Shown here one piece after another: positions 46,106 to 56,188 of a stretch of DNA of 56,188 nt (position 1 is its first letter; each line of letters starts with the position of its first letter). Position numbers and translations under genes: made by a program. Location of the stretch: assembly GCF_001039355.2 (NCBI RefSeq), contig NW_019774624.1, forward strand, positions 429,484 to 485,671, in the 5' to 3' direction. This DNA comes from Lingula anatina. Lineage: Eukaryota; Brachiopoda; Lingulata; Lingulida; Lingulidae. A model generated the notes under the pieces. It ran no database searches and was not told the DNA's origin. It saw only the letters and a list, made by a program, of their open reading frames with translations.

Positions 46106-49100
46106 ATGAAGGTTGCACTTCTTGCATTGGCTGCATGTATTGGTGTTCTTTTCGGGCAAGGGTGAGTATACATGTATTACACAAAGATATTGAACGAAAA
46201 TACTAGCAGGAACTGGTTTAAAGTAAACTAGGAAATCAAGCAGCAACACTGTTGTTGGGAAAATATCCCACTGTTATCAGGGATATATAGACCTTTTTAA
46301 TACGTAAATATTAAGGTAAATTTTCTCCAACAGTGACATTTATTATAATCTTACGTATATGTTTTATAGTAAAGGTAGAGTTCTTTCGCAATAATAATGC
46401 CGATGATCATTTAATAATGTGTACTTCGCAATTATTGAATTTAGAGTTCTCTAAAACCAAGACATTGGTCCTCTGTTGTTCTTCTATAACGGCAAGCGTG
46501 GACGGAAAAAAATATTTTAATCGGTCTCCGTCGTTTGACGTTGTTTACATACAACAAACTTTGTCCCTGCTACTCCATACAGAATTGCGAATCTTACAGT
46601 ACAGTTACATGTACATGTAATTGCTAAGTTGTCGAATAGTTGTAAGCTGCTTCTATTCAACTGAGTCTATACATTTTAGCAATTCAGTTGTTTCATTTGA
46701 GGTATTAATTCTATATATATTACTTATATTATGTAAATTATGTAGTCTCGTGAGCCTGCAAATGTATTCATATCATTTAGTGCTCAATAAAACTTATTAT
46801 TTTTATTTGAGGTATTAATGTGATTATCTAAATCCACTTCAACGATACAACTTACCTGACACTCAGATGTAACTTGAATCAATTATCCGGTGTCAGAAAT
46901 ACAGCTTAGTGAATTTTATTTTGTATATATACAGTATATGTCCATACTCCGTAGTGATGTTTGACGGCTCGTATCATGATCAGAATTTACTTCATCTTTT
47001 TTCCTAACTTGTATTTTGGCAGCTTGAATTTGAATGGGATCGAGAAGAAACGAAATGCTGGTGTTCACTATTATTACGCTTACAGAAAAGAAAAAAGAAC
47101 AGCTTTCATAACAATGAAAAAAGATAATGACATAGCCTACCATGTAAAAATTGGCAAATACAGGCATTATTGAAATGAATGCAATTTGAGTTGAAAGCAA
47201 GACAAAGAAAAAATTAATTGCCTTTTTTTTCTTTTTTTGCATTTAATGAGTGTGTGTTGTCATTAGCAAATGTCGTTTATACTGTACTAGGACCCACATG
47301 GTGGTTTAACGTAAGCCGTTCTACCGTTTTATTTCCTTTTTGACGACAGAACAAACAGCAATGTTTTATCGTATACCTTTAGAAAAAATAAAAATTGGAT
47401 TTTGAAATTGAAGAACATTGTTGAACATCAGGAAAGATATTAAGCAGTAATTAGGACTTAAAATATTTAATTTACAGTGCACCATCCCAATCATAGTGGT
47501 AATTTATCTGCAAGTGGCACCCAAATTTACTTATTATCGTCAGTTTATCCCAAAAATCATATCACAATACAAGGTACATACATATAGCAGATTAATAATA
47601 CTTTACTTTAGAGTGTTCACTTTATTAATCTTTTTAAATTTATATTTCATTTTATCGGAAAAACAACGTAATTTTTTGCCTTTTCTACAATCTAAATTCC
47701 TTTTTATCAAAATAACCAAACTTCATCCAAGATAGTTCCAAGTGAATAAATGATGGGTTTATTACTTTTTCATTCTTTTAGATAGATTTTCTTAATTTTG
47801 TTTTTCACTTGTTATATACCAGAATAAAAAGTTGAACGAACCCTTACATACACACTGCAATGTTTTGAGCAGGAAGATGAAATGTAACAAAAACGTGACT
47901 TGTATTTGATTTGTACTTGTGTAAAACGTGTGGACTCAAACCAATTTTAAAAAGATTCCTAGAATCCAAAACAATTAAGAAAAAAAAAGGAATAACGTTG
48001 TGATATATAGTTTCGGCCTTGTGTTTTCATAAATTAATATTTCAAACGTTTCCTTTTTATTGCCAAGAAAAGCTGCCTAGATTTCAAATTCCTCATATCG
48101 ATGAACAGATTTTGGTAATATTATTTATTTAAAGGTATCCTACTTGAGATTTTGCCGCCAAATGGAATTATTTTCAAAAAAGAGTGAAATTCTCCTGCTC
48201 ATGAATTATTTTTCGAACCATCCCTGCACTTGGATTCGACTTTTTATACCATATAAATTAAATAACTTAGTTCTAGATGTGTCTCATAATTTATACAGTA
48301 CTGTCATCCTGTGCATCTCAGAAGAAATCATCAGCATTAGGTACTTTTATTTGAGGGATGTTATGGCATTTGGGGCCTGAATTGGGAATTATAAGTAGCT
48401 TTGCAAGATATGTAGGCATGCAAAGTATGGTTATGGGACATTGTCGAACATGGATATAGTATTCCATTTAAGGATTTCAAGGATTATTACTTCTAGAAAA
48501 TGGGTAAGAATATTTAACACGCATTGATAATTTTTTTTCGTCGGACATAAATTGTTTTAACAATAGTACGCTTCCCATTAACTTAATAAATAAACACCGT
48601 TAATAATTTACAATGAAAAACGTTTACAAGTTTTTCATCAATTACACCCATAGAGTGACATATTTACAACGGTCTATTAACTACAATATAAAACTGTCAC
48701 TGATATGCATTTTACTTAAAAACTTTAGTTGTAATTTTAATTTAAAAATAAATATTGTGTGCATTATCGATATCTGTCTGTTTACACCTATAACAATGTA
48801 TTAATTAATGTGCAGATATATCAAGCATCGTTTTAACATTATCTCAATATTCTGTTGATAGAATGACAGGAGAGTTCCCGGACCAGTACGATCAGCTATC
48901 TGCTATGACAGTTGGGAGATGGTTGTGCGTGGCTTATGACCTAAACAAGGACGGCGTTTTAGCTGAACAGCAGGAGACGATCGACTCCACGGACGAGGAT
49001 GGTAAATTATACACAAGCCCGTAGACAGCAATTTCAAAGGGGGGAAGGGGGTCTTTTTCCTGAAAAAAGTGGACCATGAAACCATGCACCAGATCAAATT

Positions 49101-50345
49101 TTCACTAACTAGAGTGAACCTTTTCCCAGCAAAAAGGGAGGTTTATTCGAACCCCCAACCCCGATCCCTCCCGAACCAACCAGCAATAATTACATCTAAA
49201 CTTGTCCAAAACGTTGCGTTGTAGGATAGCTTAAGCAGCATTACCTATAAAAAGCCAAGTAAACTGATGAAACGTGCCACGACCATAACAGTAAGGTTGT
49301 TGGGATGATATATAGGCTAAATGGTGTTTTGAGTGAAAGGCGTTTAACGTCGTATTTACATTTGTTTTCAGCTCTTTCCGTAGGTCGATTTCTACAGTTT
49401 ATGTCTTTCTCCTTCCCTTTCTTCCCTTTTACGTTCGCACGAGATTTTTTTTCGCAGCAGCTGCCATATTTACCGTATAGAATGAAAAAGCAGTCCCTAT
49501 TCTAAATATTTTATTTGCTTATATGTAATCAATGGGCGCATGTTTAGCGTTATAGTTGGTACTGATCTTGTTTTGAGGATGTAGAAGTTTTTTTCGTGTG
49601 ATTTCCTGATAAAATGTTTTAATTGCCGCATGAATTGATTGACTATCTATCTCGTTCAATGAATATGTAAATTAGGCAATAAATTTCGGCCAGTGAGCCA
49701 GACACTAAAAGCGTTCGTCTTCCTCCCTTCTCCTTAAATATAATATTTCTTCTTTAATTCTCCTTAAATATAATATTTCTTCTTTAATTGCTGCTTCTAG
49801 GAGACGGTCAAACAACACGTGATGAATTTGTACGAAGCTGGTCGAAGAAAGATGGAAGACTGCATGAAAATTGGATTGGTGCAATATTCGACTGGATCGA
49901 TACTTCAAAAGACGGCATCTTAACAATGGAAGATGCATTCCTTGAGGAGCAGCATGATCCAGGTATGTGATCACGTGACCAGGAAACTACACCATGTGAT
50001 TACTGTCACCATGTCAATAAAATATCTCCTCTTCATCAGCATTTGTTACTTGAAATTGTTCAGTGCGGTTTGATAGAACATCATTTCGGTTACTGGGTAA
50101 GGCAACCAAAATGCTTTCAAAGAATTTTCATTAAAATCAGAGAAGCATCCGTTGAAATGCACTATAGAAGTAATGGGGTAAGTCTACGTCACGTAAAATT
50201 AGTGTGGAATTATAGCGAATATTATAACTTGGGCGTATAATCAAAATAAAATTTAAGTGAAGATTAAGAAGTTATTGTGTTATTGTAAGCATTTAGTGCA
50301 CTCAGTAGAAAACGTTTGAGGAAAAGTAGATAGCATTCAAGAACA

Positions 50346-50394
<49 letters not shown>

Positions 50395-51717
50395 ATGACC
50401 ATGACAAAGATTAGTTTTATCCTCCTGCATGACCAACATAAATTAGATAATAAAACAGCTCATGTTTAATCAGGAAGATTGGTAGTAGAAAATGTCTTTG
50501 ACCTACAGTCGCAAATTTGTAAAATCAAATTCAGTACAACACAAGTAATTCAGTTACATGTATCAAACAATGTGTTTGTTTATATGTTTATTACAACTTA
50601 TTTTTGTGCTAACTTTGTTTCAGAAACTAATGTTCTCCTTATAAAGGACTGTATCCCGATTTGTGCGGATGTAAGTTTTGTTTTGTTTATATTAATTTAA
50701 AACCCATACAGTTAGTTATACACTTCATGTGCATACAAAATTTTAATTTTCCAGAACATTTCAACAATATCTCTTTTAAAATAACCCTTAACAATATAGA
50801 AATCTATAAGCAGTTTTTTCTTACTTATTGTTTTCAGCCAGACTCGAGCTTGAAAATGGAGTTATTTCTTTTTACGATTTTGTACGGGGTGGTACCTTAT
50901 CAAAAAAAATTTTACTTTGCTATTTTAATGTATTACGCGCAATGCATGTCTCAAGACGGCACCTCCGGTGCAGGAGGTTTGGGGTTCATTTCTCATGGCC
51001 GGCTCATAACAAAGATCACTTTAAAAATTACACCTACTGTTTCATCATTAAGATCTCAGCGTATATATAGAAGATGAAGCAGGTTACCCTTTGTATGAAT
51101 GATAACTGTGAGCACTTCATATGCAGCTTCAGCTGGGTTGAACAGATCCATAAAGAGTATGTGCAAATTGTGCTTGAGTTACACCAATTACCAAATTAAA
51201 TTTAATCTCAATTTTTGACATTGTCCAATCCAAGTTATAATATATATAATATTTACTTGTTAACAACAACCGTCCAGGAAAAAGATTGCAGCGAATCTCC
51301 TGTACATGCTACTGTAAAATGTGAACCAACAAAATGTCTGCAGTGTCGTTCAAGTGTCAGGTTGCTTGTTAATTTACCATAAGTATTGTTATGAGCTGAA
51401 ATAAAATTGAATTTATTTATTTTTGCGATTTTATTGTAGTATTTTCTGAAAGACAAAGAAACGTTTAAACAGGAAATCATGGAACAGATAAAGAAGCATG
51501 CTTTCGAAATAAACGGTAAAGATAAGTGATGTTTTCTTAAAAGAGAAAATAATTACTTTGCGTGAAATCTTAAATATTTCATACAAGACAAACACTAGAA
51601 TAATACCTTTTATATTCTTTTCCGGACATAATTCTGTCTCTCTTTTACGATGATAGTATTGTGATATATTACCTGTTATATATATTACCTGTTTTTACCT
51701 TTTCAGACCTTTTTTAA
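46106..51717 (+). CDS. Small secreted EF-hand calcium-binding protein
   Basis: Exons: 46106-46161, 48862-49001, 49801-49962, 50624-50670, 51440-51515, 51707-51717, giving 163 residues; every junction has GT/AG and phases agree. Signal peptide: MKVALLALAACIGVLFGQG. EF loop 1 is degenerate (DLNKDGVLAEQQ, Gln at position 12). Loop 2 is canonical (DEDGDGQTTRDE). Loop 3 (DTSKDGILTMED) has Asp at position 12. Exons 4-6 give a helical tail (DYFLKDKETFKQEIMEQIKK) with two cysteines in CIPIC. If exon 5 is not spliced at gtaaag it runs on to a stop at 51529 (FEINGKDK); spliced it ends FEINDLF. The signal peptide plus EF-hands suggests an extracellular or ER-lumen calcium-binding protein. An alternative fourth exon starts at 50838. 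The exact family is unknown. Confidence 0.85.
46162..48861. other. EF-hand gene intron 1
   Basis: AT-rich; open stretches on both strands (for example 46916-47242 minus) have no protein-like features. No repeat element recognised. Confidence 0.6.
50346..50391. repeat. (CA)n(GA)n compound microsatellite in EF-hand intron 3
   Basis: Pure dinucleotide tracts. Confidence 0.95.
50838..50881 (+). CDS. Candidate alternative fourth exon of the EF-hand gene
   Basis: It follows the acceptor cttattgttttcag and, joined to exon 3 in the same phase as exon 4, reads ARLELENGVISFYDF. This has an EF-hand-like loop end (NGVISFYD). Ending at 50881 before gtacgg (a weak donor) it would rejoin exon 5 in phase, so it could replace exon 4 (44 versus 47 bases). 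Without that donor it runs on to a stop and becomes an alternative last exon. Confidence 0.4.
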
Positions 51718-51783
51718 TGGACAAAAACCGGAATCCACGGACAGAATTTCCTTCCGTCGATGAAAAATTCCTTGGCTTCATTA

Positions 51784-51838
51784 AATAAATATCATTCAGA
51801 CATTCCCTTCATAACCTTATCCTTAATATTCAAATAAA
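51784..51838 (+). terminator. Polyadenylation signals of the EF-hand gene
   Basis: AATAAA at 51784-51789 and again at 51833-51838, 67 and 116 bases after the stop. Confidence 0.6.
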
Positions 51839-52463
51839 GGCATCTTAGCAAGATCAACGCTTAATCTGAGTTTGGTTTGATGTTATAGCCGTATTTATTT
51901 AGATACATTCTAAGCAAATACTAAGTAAATTATTCGCAACAAAAGGTCACTTGTGTTTGACATCCAGTATAGGTCGGTCCCCAACTTATCTCGAGACGAA
52001 CCAGCTACGCGTAACTTTTGATTAAGATCACCTCACCACAGGCACAACATCTAGTCCCTCTGTTGACCCGCTCATTGCTTTTAAACAAACGCTTCATCTT
52101 CGTTTCAATGCGGTAATATACAGACACGAAGACAGAGGTTGGCGGTTCGTTAAATGTACATTATGCGAGATCACGAGGTGATTTTCACGTATGGGAGGGG
52201 GGCTTTCTTGTCATTGTGGTATGTATTCCCAATAGCAATGACCTGTATTGTTAAATTTAAAAAAAAAACATTCCTAATATCTGAAATATTTGAATTAATT
52301 GAAATTAGGTTACGAGAAAATAAATTATACAAAGCATCTCAACAAAGAAATTTTTTTCTTTTCGAATTTATATCACAAAAGAATACTTGAACTACTCAAC
52401 TTTGTAACTCTGATTATATTTTTTTGTGAATAGTAATTAACCTATATTATGATTGTTATGACT
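51839..52463. other. Intergenic sequence, nothing recognised
   Basis: AT-rich; the open stretch at 52154-52390 has low-complexity Lys/Phe/Ile composition. Confidence 0.4.
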
Positions 52464-52801
52464 GTTAACGCTGTTGTAAAATTTGTTTGTGATAGATTTG
52501 CAAACGCGCTAAGTTTTATTTTACTACTACTACTTCAAATATTTCTATTATAGGCTATTCACACTAGCATTTTCGACCGCAGTCAAGGCCTGACCTCGGT
52601 CCTATCGCGGTTAACTTTTCTAATGTACAGACGTTAGCGCTGTTGTAAAATTTGTTTGTGATAGATTTGCAAACGCGCTAAGTTTTATTTTACTACTACT
52701 ACTTCAAATATTTCTATTATAGGCTATTCACACTAGCATTTTCGACCGCAGTCAAGGCCTGACCTCGGTCCTATCGCGGTTAACTTTTCTAATGTACAGA
52801 C
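52464..52801 (+). repeat. Two tandem 169-bp copies
   Basis: Copies 52464-52632 and 52633-52801 are nearly identical (gttaacgctg versus gttagcgctg at the start). Each contains cacactagcattttcgaccg and a ctcggtcctatcgcggtt stretch. Palindromes gaccgcggtc follow at about 52809 and 52864, so the unit belongs to a larger repeat ending near 52920. Confidence 0.85.
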
Positions 52802-52920
52802 GTAGCCCTGACCGCGGTCGAAATAAACCCAGATCGGGAGGTGGGTATGATCGGACTACTCCTGACCGCGGTCAAGCTTCCTACATGTATGTGCGAATTT
52901 TACACTAGCCATACTACATT

Positions 52921-53650
52921 TACCTAAATTTAGTTATCGGTGATGACTCTTATCAGCGCCTTTGCTATTTCACTAAATAATGTTGGCGCTTAACTGAGAA
53001 ATTTTAGAATCTTTTTTTATTAAACCTTCAAGCTCTTTTACCAATGAGACTACAGTGAATTCAATTTCTCCCCCTTGCGTTGGCCTCATAATATTTAAAT
53101 ATGGCATGAAGCTTCATGTAAAAACATCGATGAATCAGTGAATGAATTGCCATCCTAATTTATTTGAAAAGCGGATACATTGCTATCGGTTTTAGGGTGG
53201 GGATGATACTGCAAAAGTGCCAAAATTATAGCAAACTAACATTTTCATGCTCATAAATTAATTTGAGCTGTTGTGTGGATCTAAAAAAATACCAGGCGCA
53301 CCCCGGTACGCCCATTTTAAGCAGTATCACAATCAATAACTGGTTATGAACTCTACCAAGACTTACTTGACTTTACATCAGTTGGTTATAAAGATGCTTA
53401 TACAATTGTAATGAGAAACAGACTATCGACGTTAAGGGTCCAATTTGTGACTTATTATTGGTGCTGAAAAGCTTTAATATAAGTGCAAAATACTAGTAAA
53501 TAATGTGGAGTTGTTTTAATTCACTTGATAAAATAAATTAAACTTTCCATGCATTTTACAAAGGTCTTTAACAAGCATCATAAAAAGAAACAAATAAAAA
53601 ATGTGTGTACGTTTTAGTACCGATTATTTCCGCATAGGTTTGACGCCACA
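52921..53650. other. Intergenic sequence, nothing recognised
   Basis: AT-rich with stops in all frames. Confidence 0.4.
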
Positions 53651-53791
53651 TACCCTCTACCAGGGTCACGGATGGTTTTTTCACTATATATATTCATACG
53701 TTTTTCTCTGTCTAAATCATGATATCGATTCTCTGTTCTCCCGCGCTGGAGAAAAGTGCATATAATAAATCTGCGGCCCTGGTAGAGGGTA
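53651..53791. mobile_element. Tc1/mariner-like MITE, 141 bp
   Basis: Inverted ends ccctctaccagggtc and its near-exact complement ggccctggtagaggg are flanked on both sides by TA, the target duplication of Tc1/mariner elements. The interior is noncoding. Confidence 0.65.
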
Positions 53792-54735
53792 GCCACCACA
53801 CACCGTCAGCATCTTCGTAAATATTGAATCGGTGCTTGGCATTTTGATTCATGATCTTGGCATGCAACTGTAGTCCAGTCACCGAAGCATATATACACCA
53901 AGTATTTTATGTACATGCTTAAAAGCATTCATTTTGTTCACTTTTTTCATAATAATCATATTTTAATTCTTAAAAGAATATCCCTGTTTACATCGGGCGG
54001 CTAAAAAAATAAATAAATAAATAAATAATATTAATGATAAACGTTGCTAATTTCATATTTCAATAAATTCAACAGTTTGAATATATTGCAGTAAAATTTC
54101 TGATGACTGAGAAGTTATTGAACTTTGAAATTAGTTACATTTTTTCTTTCTTTCTTTTTATTTTTGAGGCACCCGATATACATGTATTGTATAAGACACA
54201 CGCCTACTGCTTTACTTTACGATAAGAAACAATGGGGATATTCATAAACCCGCCAATCTGAAAATAAGATGTAAGAAAATAAGAAAACAAACACTGAATT
54301 TAGACAGTGTACCACATGAATGTATACTTTGTTTATTTGTACATTGTCGGGTTTTTACTAGCTACTGGCACTCCCATGTTTTCATTGTATAGTATTCTAA
54401 AGCGGAAAATATTTTAAAATATCGTGAAAATCTCCTTTATCTCAGCTTCAGATCAGTCTGGTTCACGCGTTCAACCAACTCAAAAGACGACCTCATAGAA
54501 AGTCAGTATTTTATAACGCGTTCCTCAAAGCGCAAAGAAAATTTCCAAATCAGTATGCATTATACGTTGCAATAAAGCTTTTTTTTAAAGCAATAATAAC
54601 TCTTCCTTTGAGATTCAAAATTCCGCATGAAATACATTGTAAACAACGCATGGAAATATATTCTATTGTATTTTACCACTAAAACGGCCGTTATTGTAGT
54701 AAAACTAAAATCTGTGCTTGTCAATAGGGCTTTCG
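53792..54735. other. Intergenic sequence with an (AAAT)n tract
   Basis: The microsatellite lies at about 54003-54028. Nothing else recognised. Confidence 0.4.
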
Positions 54736-54858
54736 ATGCTTTTCTTCCCGGTCATCAAGGCATTCGTTGCTAATGACGTAATGGTGTCACGCGGATTCTC
54801 GCGTTCATTCGAGACAAAAATAACATATGGCGCCAAACGCATTGATGCAGACGCAGAC
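54736..54858 (+). CDS. Candidate first coding exon of a further gene
   Basis: The ATG at 54736 opens 41 codons, including VMVSRGFSRSFETKITYGAK and ending RIDADAD just before gtaagttg, a strong donor. The stretch is richer in CpG than its surroundings and holds a CRE-like tgacgtaa (54774-54781) and ggcgcc. The minus strand is also open, so this may instead be a promoter/5' UTR. Family unknown. Confidence 0.3.
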
Positions 54859-55051
54859 GTAAGTTGCGAGTTTTTGTACAGTGCGTCGGATAACGAAAAG
54901 CCCAGAATGGCACACATTGTGGATATTAATGTATTTTTAACAAAAAGACGTATATATCTCATGAATCTTATATAGTGTTGTTGTTGTCTGCTTTTCCCGC
55001 GGTTTTAAGTAGGTCAACAGTGACTATGCGATGTCAGAGAGAGCTCCGTCA

Positions 55052-55077
55052 GTTAAAATCTCTTAAGAGATTTTAAC
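55052..55077. repeat. Perfect 26-bp palindrome
   Basis: gttaaaatctctt followed by its exact reverse complement aagagattttaac, with no spacer. Confidence 0.95.
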
Positions 55078-55631
55078 AAAAAACCGTACGTTTAGGAAAA
55101 AACCCTGAATTAACTTTGAATGCAGGAATGGGGTCGCTGACCATTGGTAAGTACGGGAAAATTGCCGTTTACCCCAGGAAAATCCAATTTTTGGCCAAAA
55201 TGAAGAGTTATTATGACTTTAAATTTAGACCATGAAGCTTAAGGTTGATTAGCTCTTGTTTGAAATATGATATCTACAGGAGAATACATATTCAAATATA
55301 AGGCCCTCCGCTTTCAAGCTTAGTTTTTCATCACTACAAGGATTATTTCCAGCAAGCTCCTCAAGAACGTTTATACATTCTGCAATTATTTTTAGAATGA
55401 AGTAGCTGCGTTATAGCGCTGAGAGATGCCAAAAAAGTTTCTTTGTTTGTCTTAAAGGATCGAAGTATAATTATGTTACTAATAAGGTGGGGTTTGATTT
55501 TACTTTATTTTGATTCTACATCTCTTCCAGGAATGTAGTGTTCAGGATACAAAAGTTTATGGGTTGGCAAATAATCTTGTGCTCATAGTCGATATCACTG
55601 TGTCACGTGACAAATATTAATGCTCATCAAT

Positions 55632-55683
<52 letters not shown>
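55632..55683. repeat. (CT)n microsatellite
   Basis: About 26 uninterrupted ct units; the Leu/Ser open frames over it are artefacts. Confidence 0.98.
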
Positions 55684-55685
<2 letters not shown>

Positions 55686-55891
55686 GCTGCCTCTCTCATT
55701 TTGCGGTACGCCCGGCGAAACACCAAGCTTTATATTCCTTTACATTTGTTTGTCATCCAGTTGTCATTTGTCTGCCTTAGTGTCATTTATCGGATTTGTC
55801 TGTTTCTGTGCCTGTAGTTTCAATTTTGAGCCTTATAAGTTGCGCAGTTTTGGCCTCATATGATCTACCTGTGAAAAAAATCTCGAGGCCA

Positions 55892-56188
55892 GGGCCCGGT
55901 TGCACCAACCGGTCGTAAGTGAGGCGTAGCAGTTGCGCCGGCGTAAACAGGGCGCAAAATGCTACGCCCGAGAAAAGCCAGTTGCACCAAACTGGAATAG
56001 TGTTTACGTCGGTCTTAACTTTGTCGTAAATTTACGCCTGCTAGCTAGGTGGAGTAAGTCGGTCGTAGCTCGTTTTGCACTATGGCTAGGCTGGCACAGA
56101 GAGAGTTTGATGACAATTATCGTAGTTAACGTAGATTATGTGGGTTGTTATTTGTTTGTTTCTTACACAAAACTTCCGTCTGCATAGC
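55892..56188 (+). mobile_element. Left part of a Harbinger-like DNA element, cut by the window edge
   Basis: The start gggcccggttgcaccaacc resembles the ends of PIF/Harbinger-type elements common in invertebrates. gccagttgcaccaaactgg repeats the motif at about 55978. A GC-rich stretch follows and then a short frame from about 56082 (MARLAQREFDDNY) that ends after 15 codons. The other end lies outside the window. Confidence 0.4.

Noticed and set aside
50661-51077. 138-codon plus frame as a separate gene
   Set aside because: It runs through an EF-hand intron in the wrong phase; only its short segment at 50838 in another frame is EF-like.

Overview
This is animal DNA, not bacterial. It is AT-rich, the genes are broken into short exons with GT/AG introns, and simple repeats, inverted-repeat (MITE-like) elements and non-LTR retrotransposon fragments are dense. 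The gene content (mitochondrial class 2 dihydroorotate dehydrogenase, a single-pass leucine-rich-repeat receptor, a secreted EF-hand protein) and the repeat content suggest an invertebrate metazoan, perhaps marine; I cannot fix the phylum. Four single-N positions (10929, 32450, 35556, 42056) mark assembly joins. Three are next to duplicated sequence, so part of the window may be unmerged haplotypes.

Left third (1-23 kb): a candidate divergent promoter lies near 5.14-5.46 kb, with a CCAAT box, a palindromic RFX/X-box-like site and a TATA box. To its left, a minus-strand gene of unrecognised family has phase-compatible exons at 4437-4368, 2115-2052, 341-204 and 108-1, running off the window. 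To its right, a plus-strand transcript can be followed to small coding exons at 7909-7975 and 14645-14683. The rest is intronic or intergenic, with a 40-bp minisatellite, a CR1-like retrotransposon tail and a 1.5 kb near-perfect duplication.

Middle (23-44 kb): a complete plus-strand LRR membrane receptor gene has a TATA box, a tiny coding first exon and one large exon (23.09-26.75 kb). The dihydroorotate dehydrogenase gene (DHODH) runs on the minus strand from 40.66 kb to at least 30.7 kb. Its exons 1-6 are clear, with two exons encoding an extra segment not found in the human enzyme. Exon 6 and exon 1 are each present twice, in 3 kb and 1.5 kb repeated blocks. I could not find the C-terminal exons.

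Right (44-56 kb): a cluster of nested inverted-repeat elements and an RTE-type retrotransposon tail precede a small secreted EF-hand gene (46.1-51.8 kb, plus strand, six exons, with a possible alternative fourth exon). Beyond it are a 169-bp tandem duplication, a mariner-like MITE, a CpG-richer promoter/first-exon candidate at 54.7 kb, and the start of a Harbinger-like element at the right edge. No RNA genes and no CRISPR-like array were seen.
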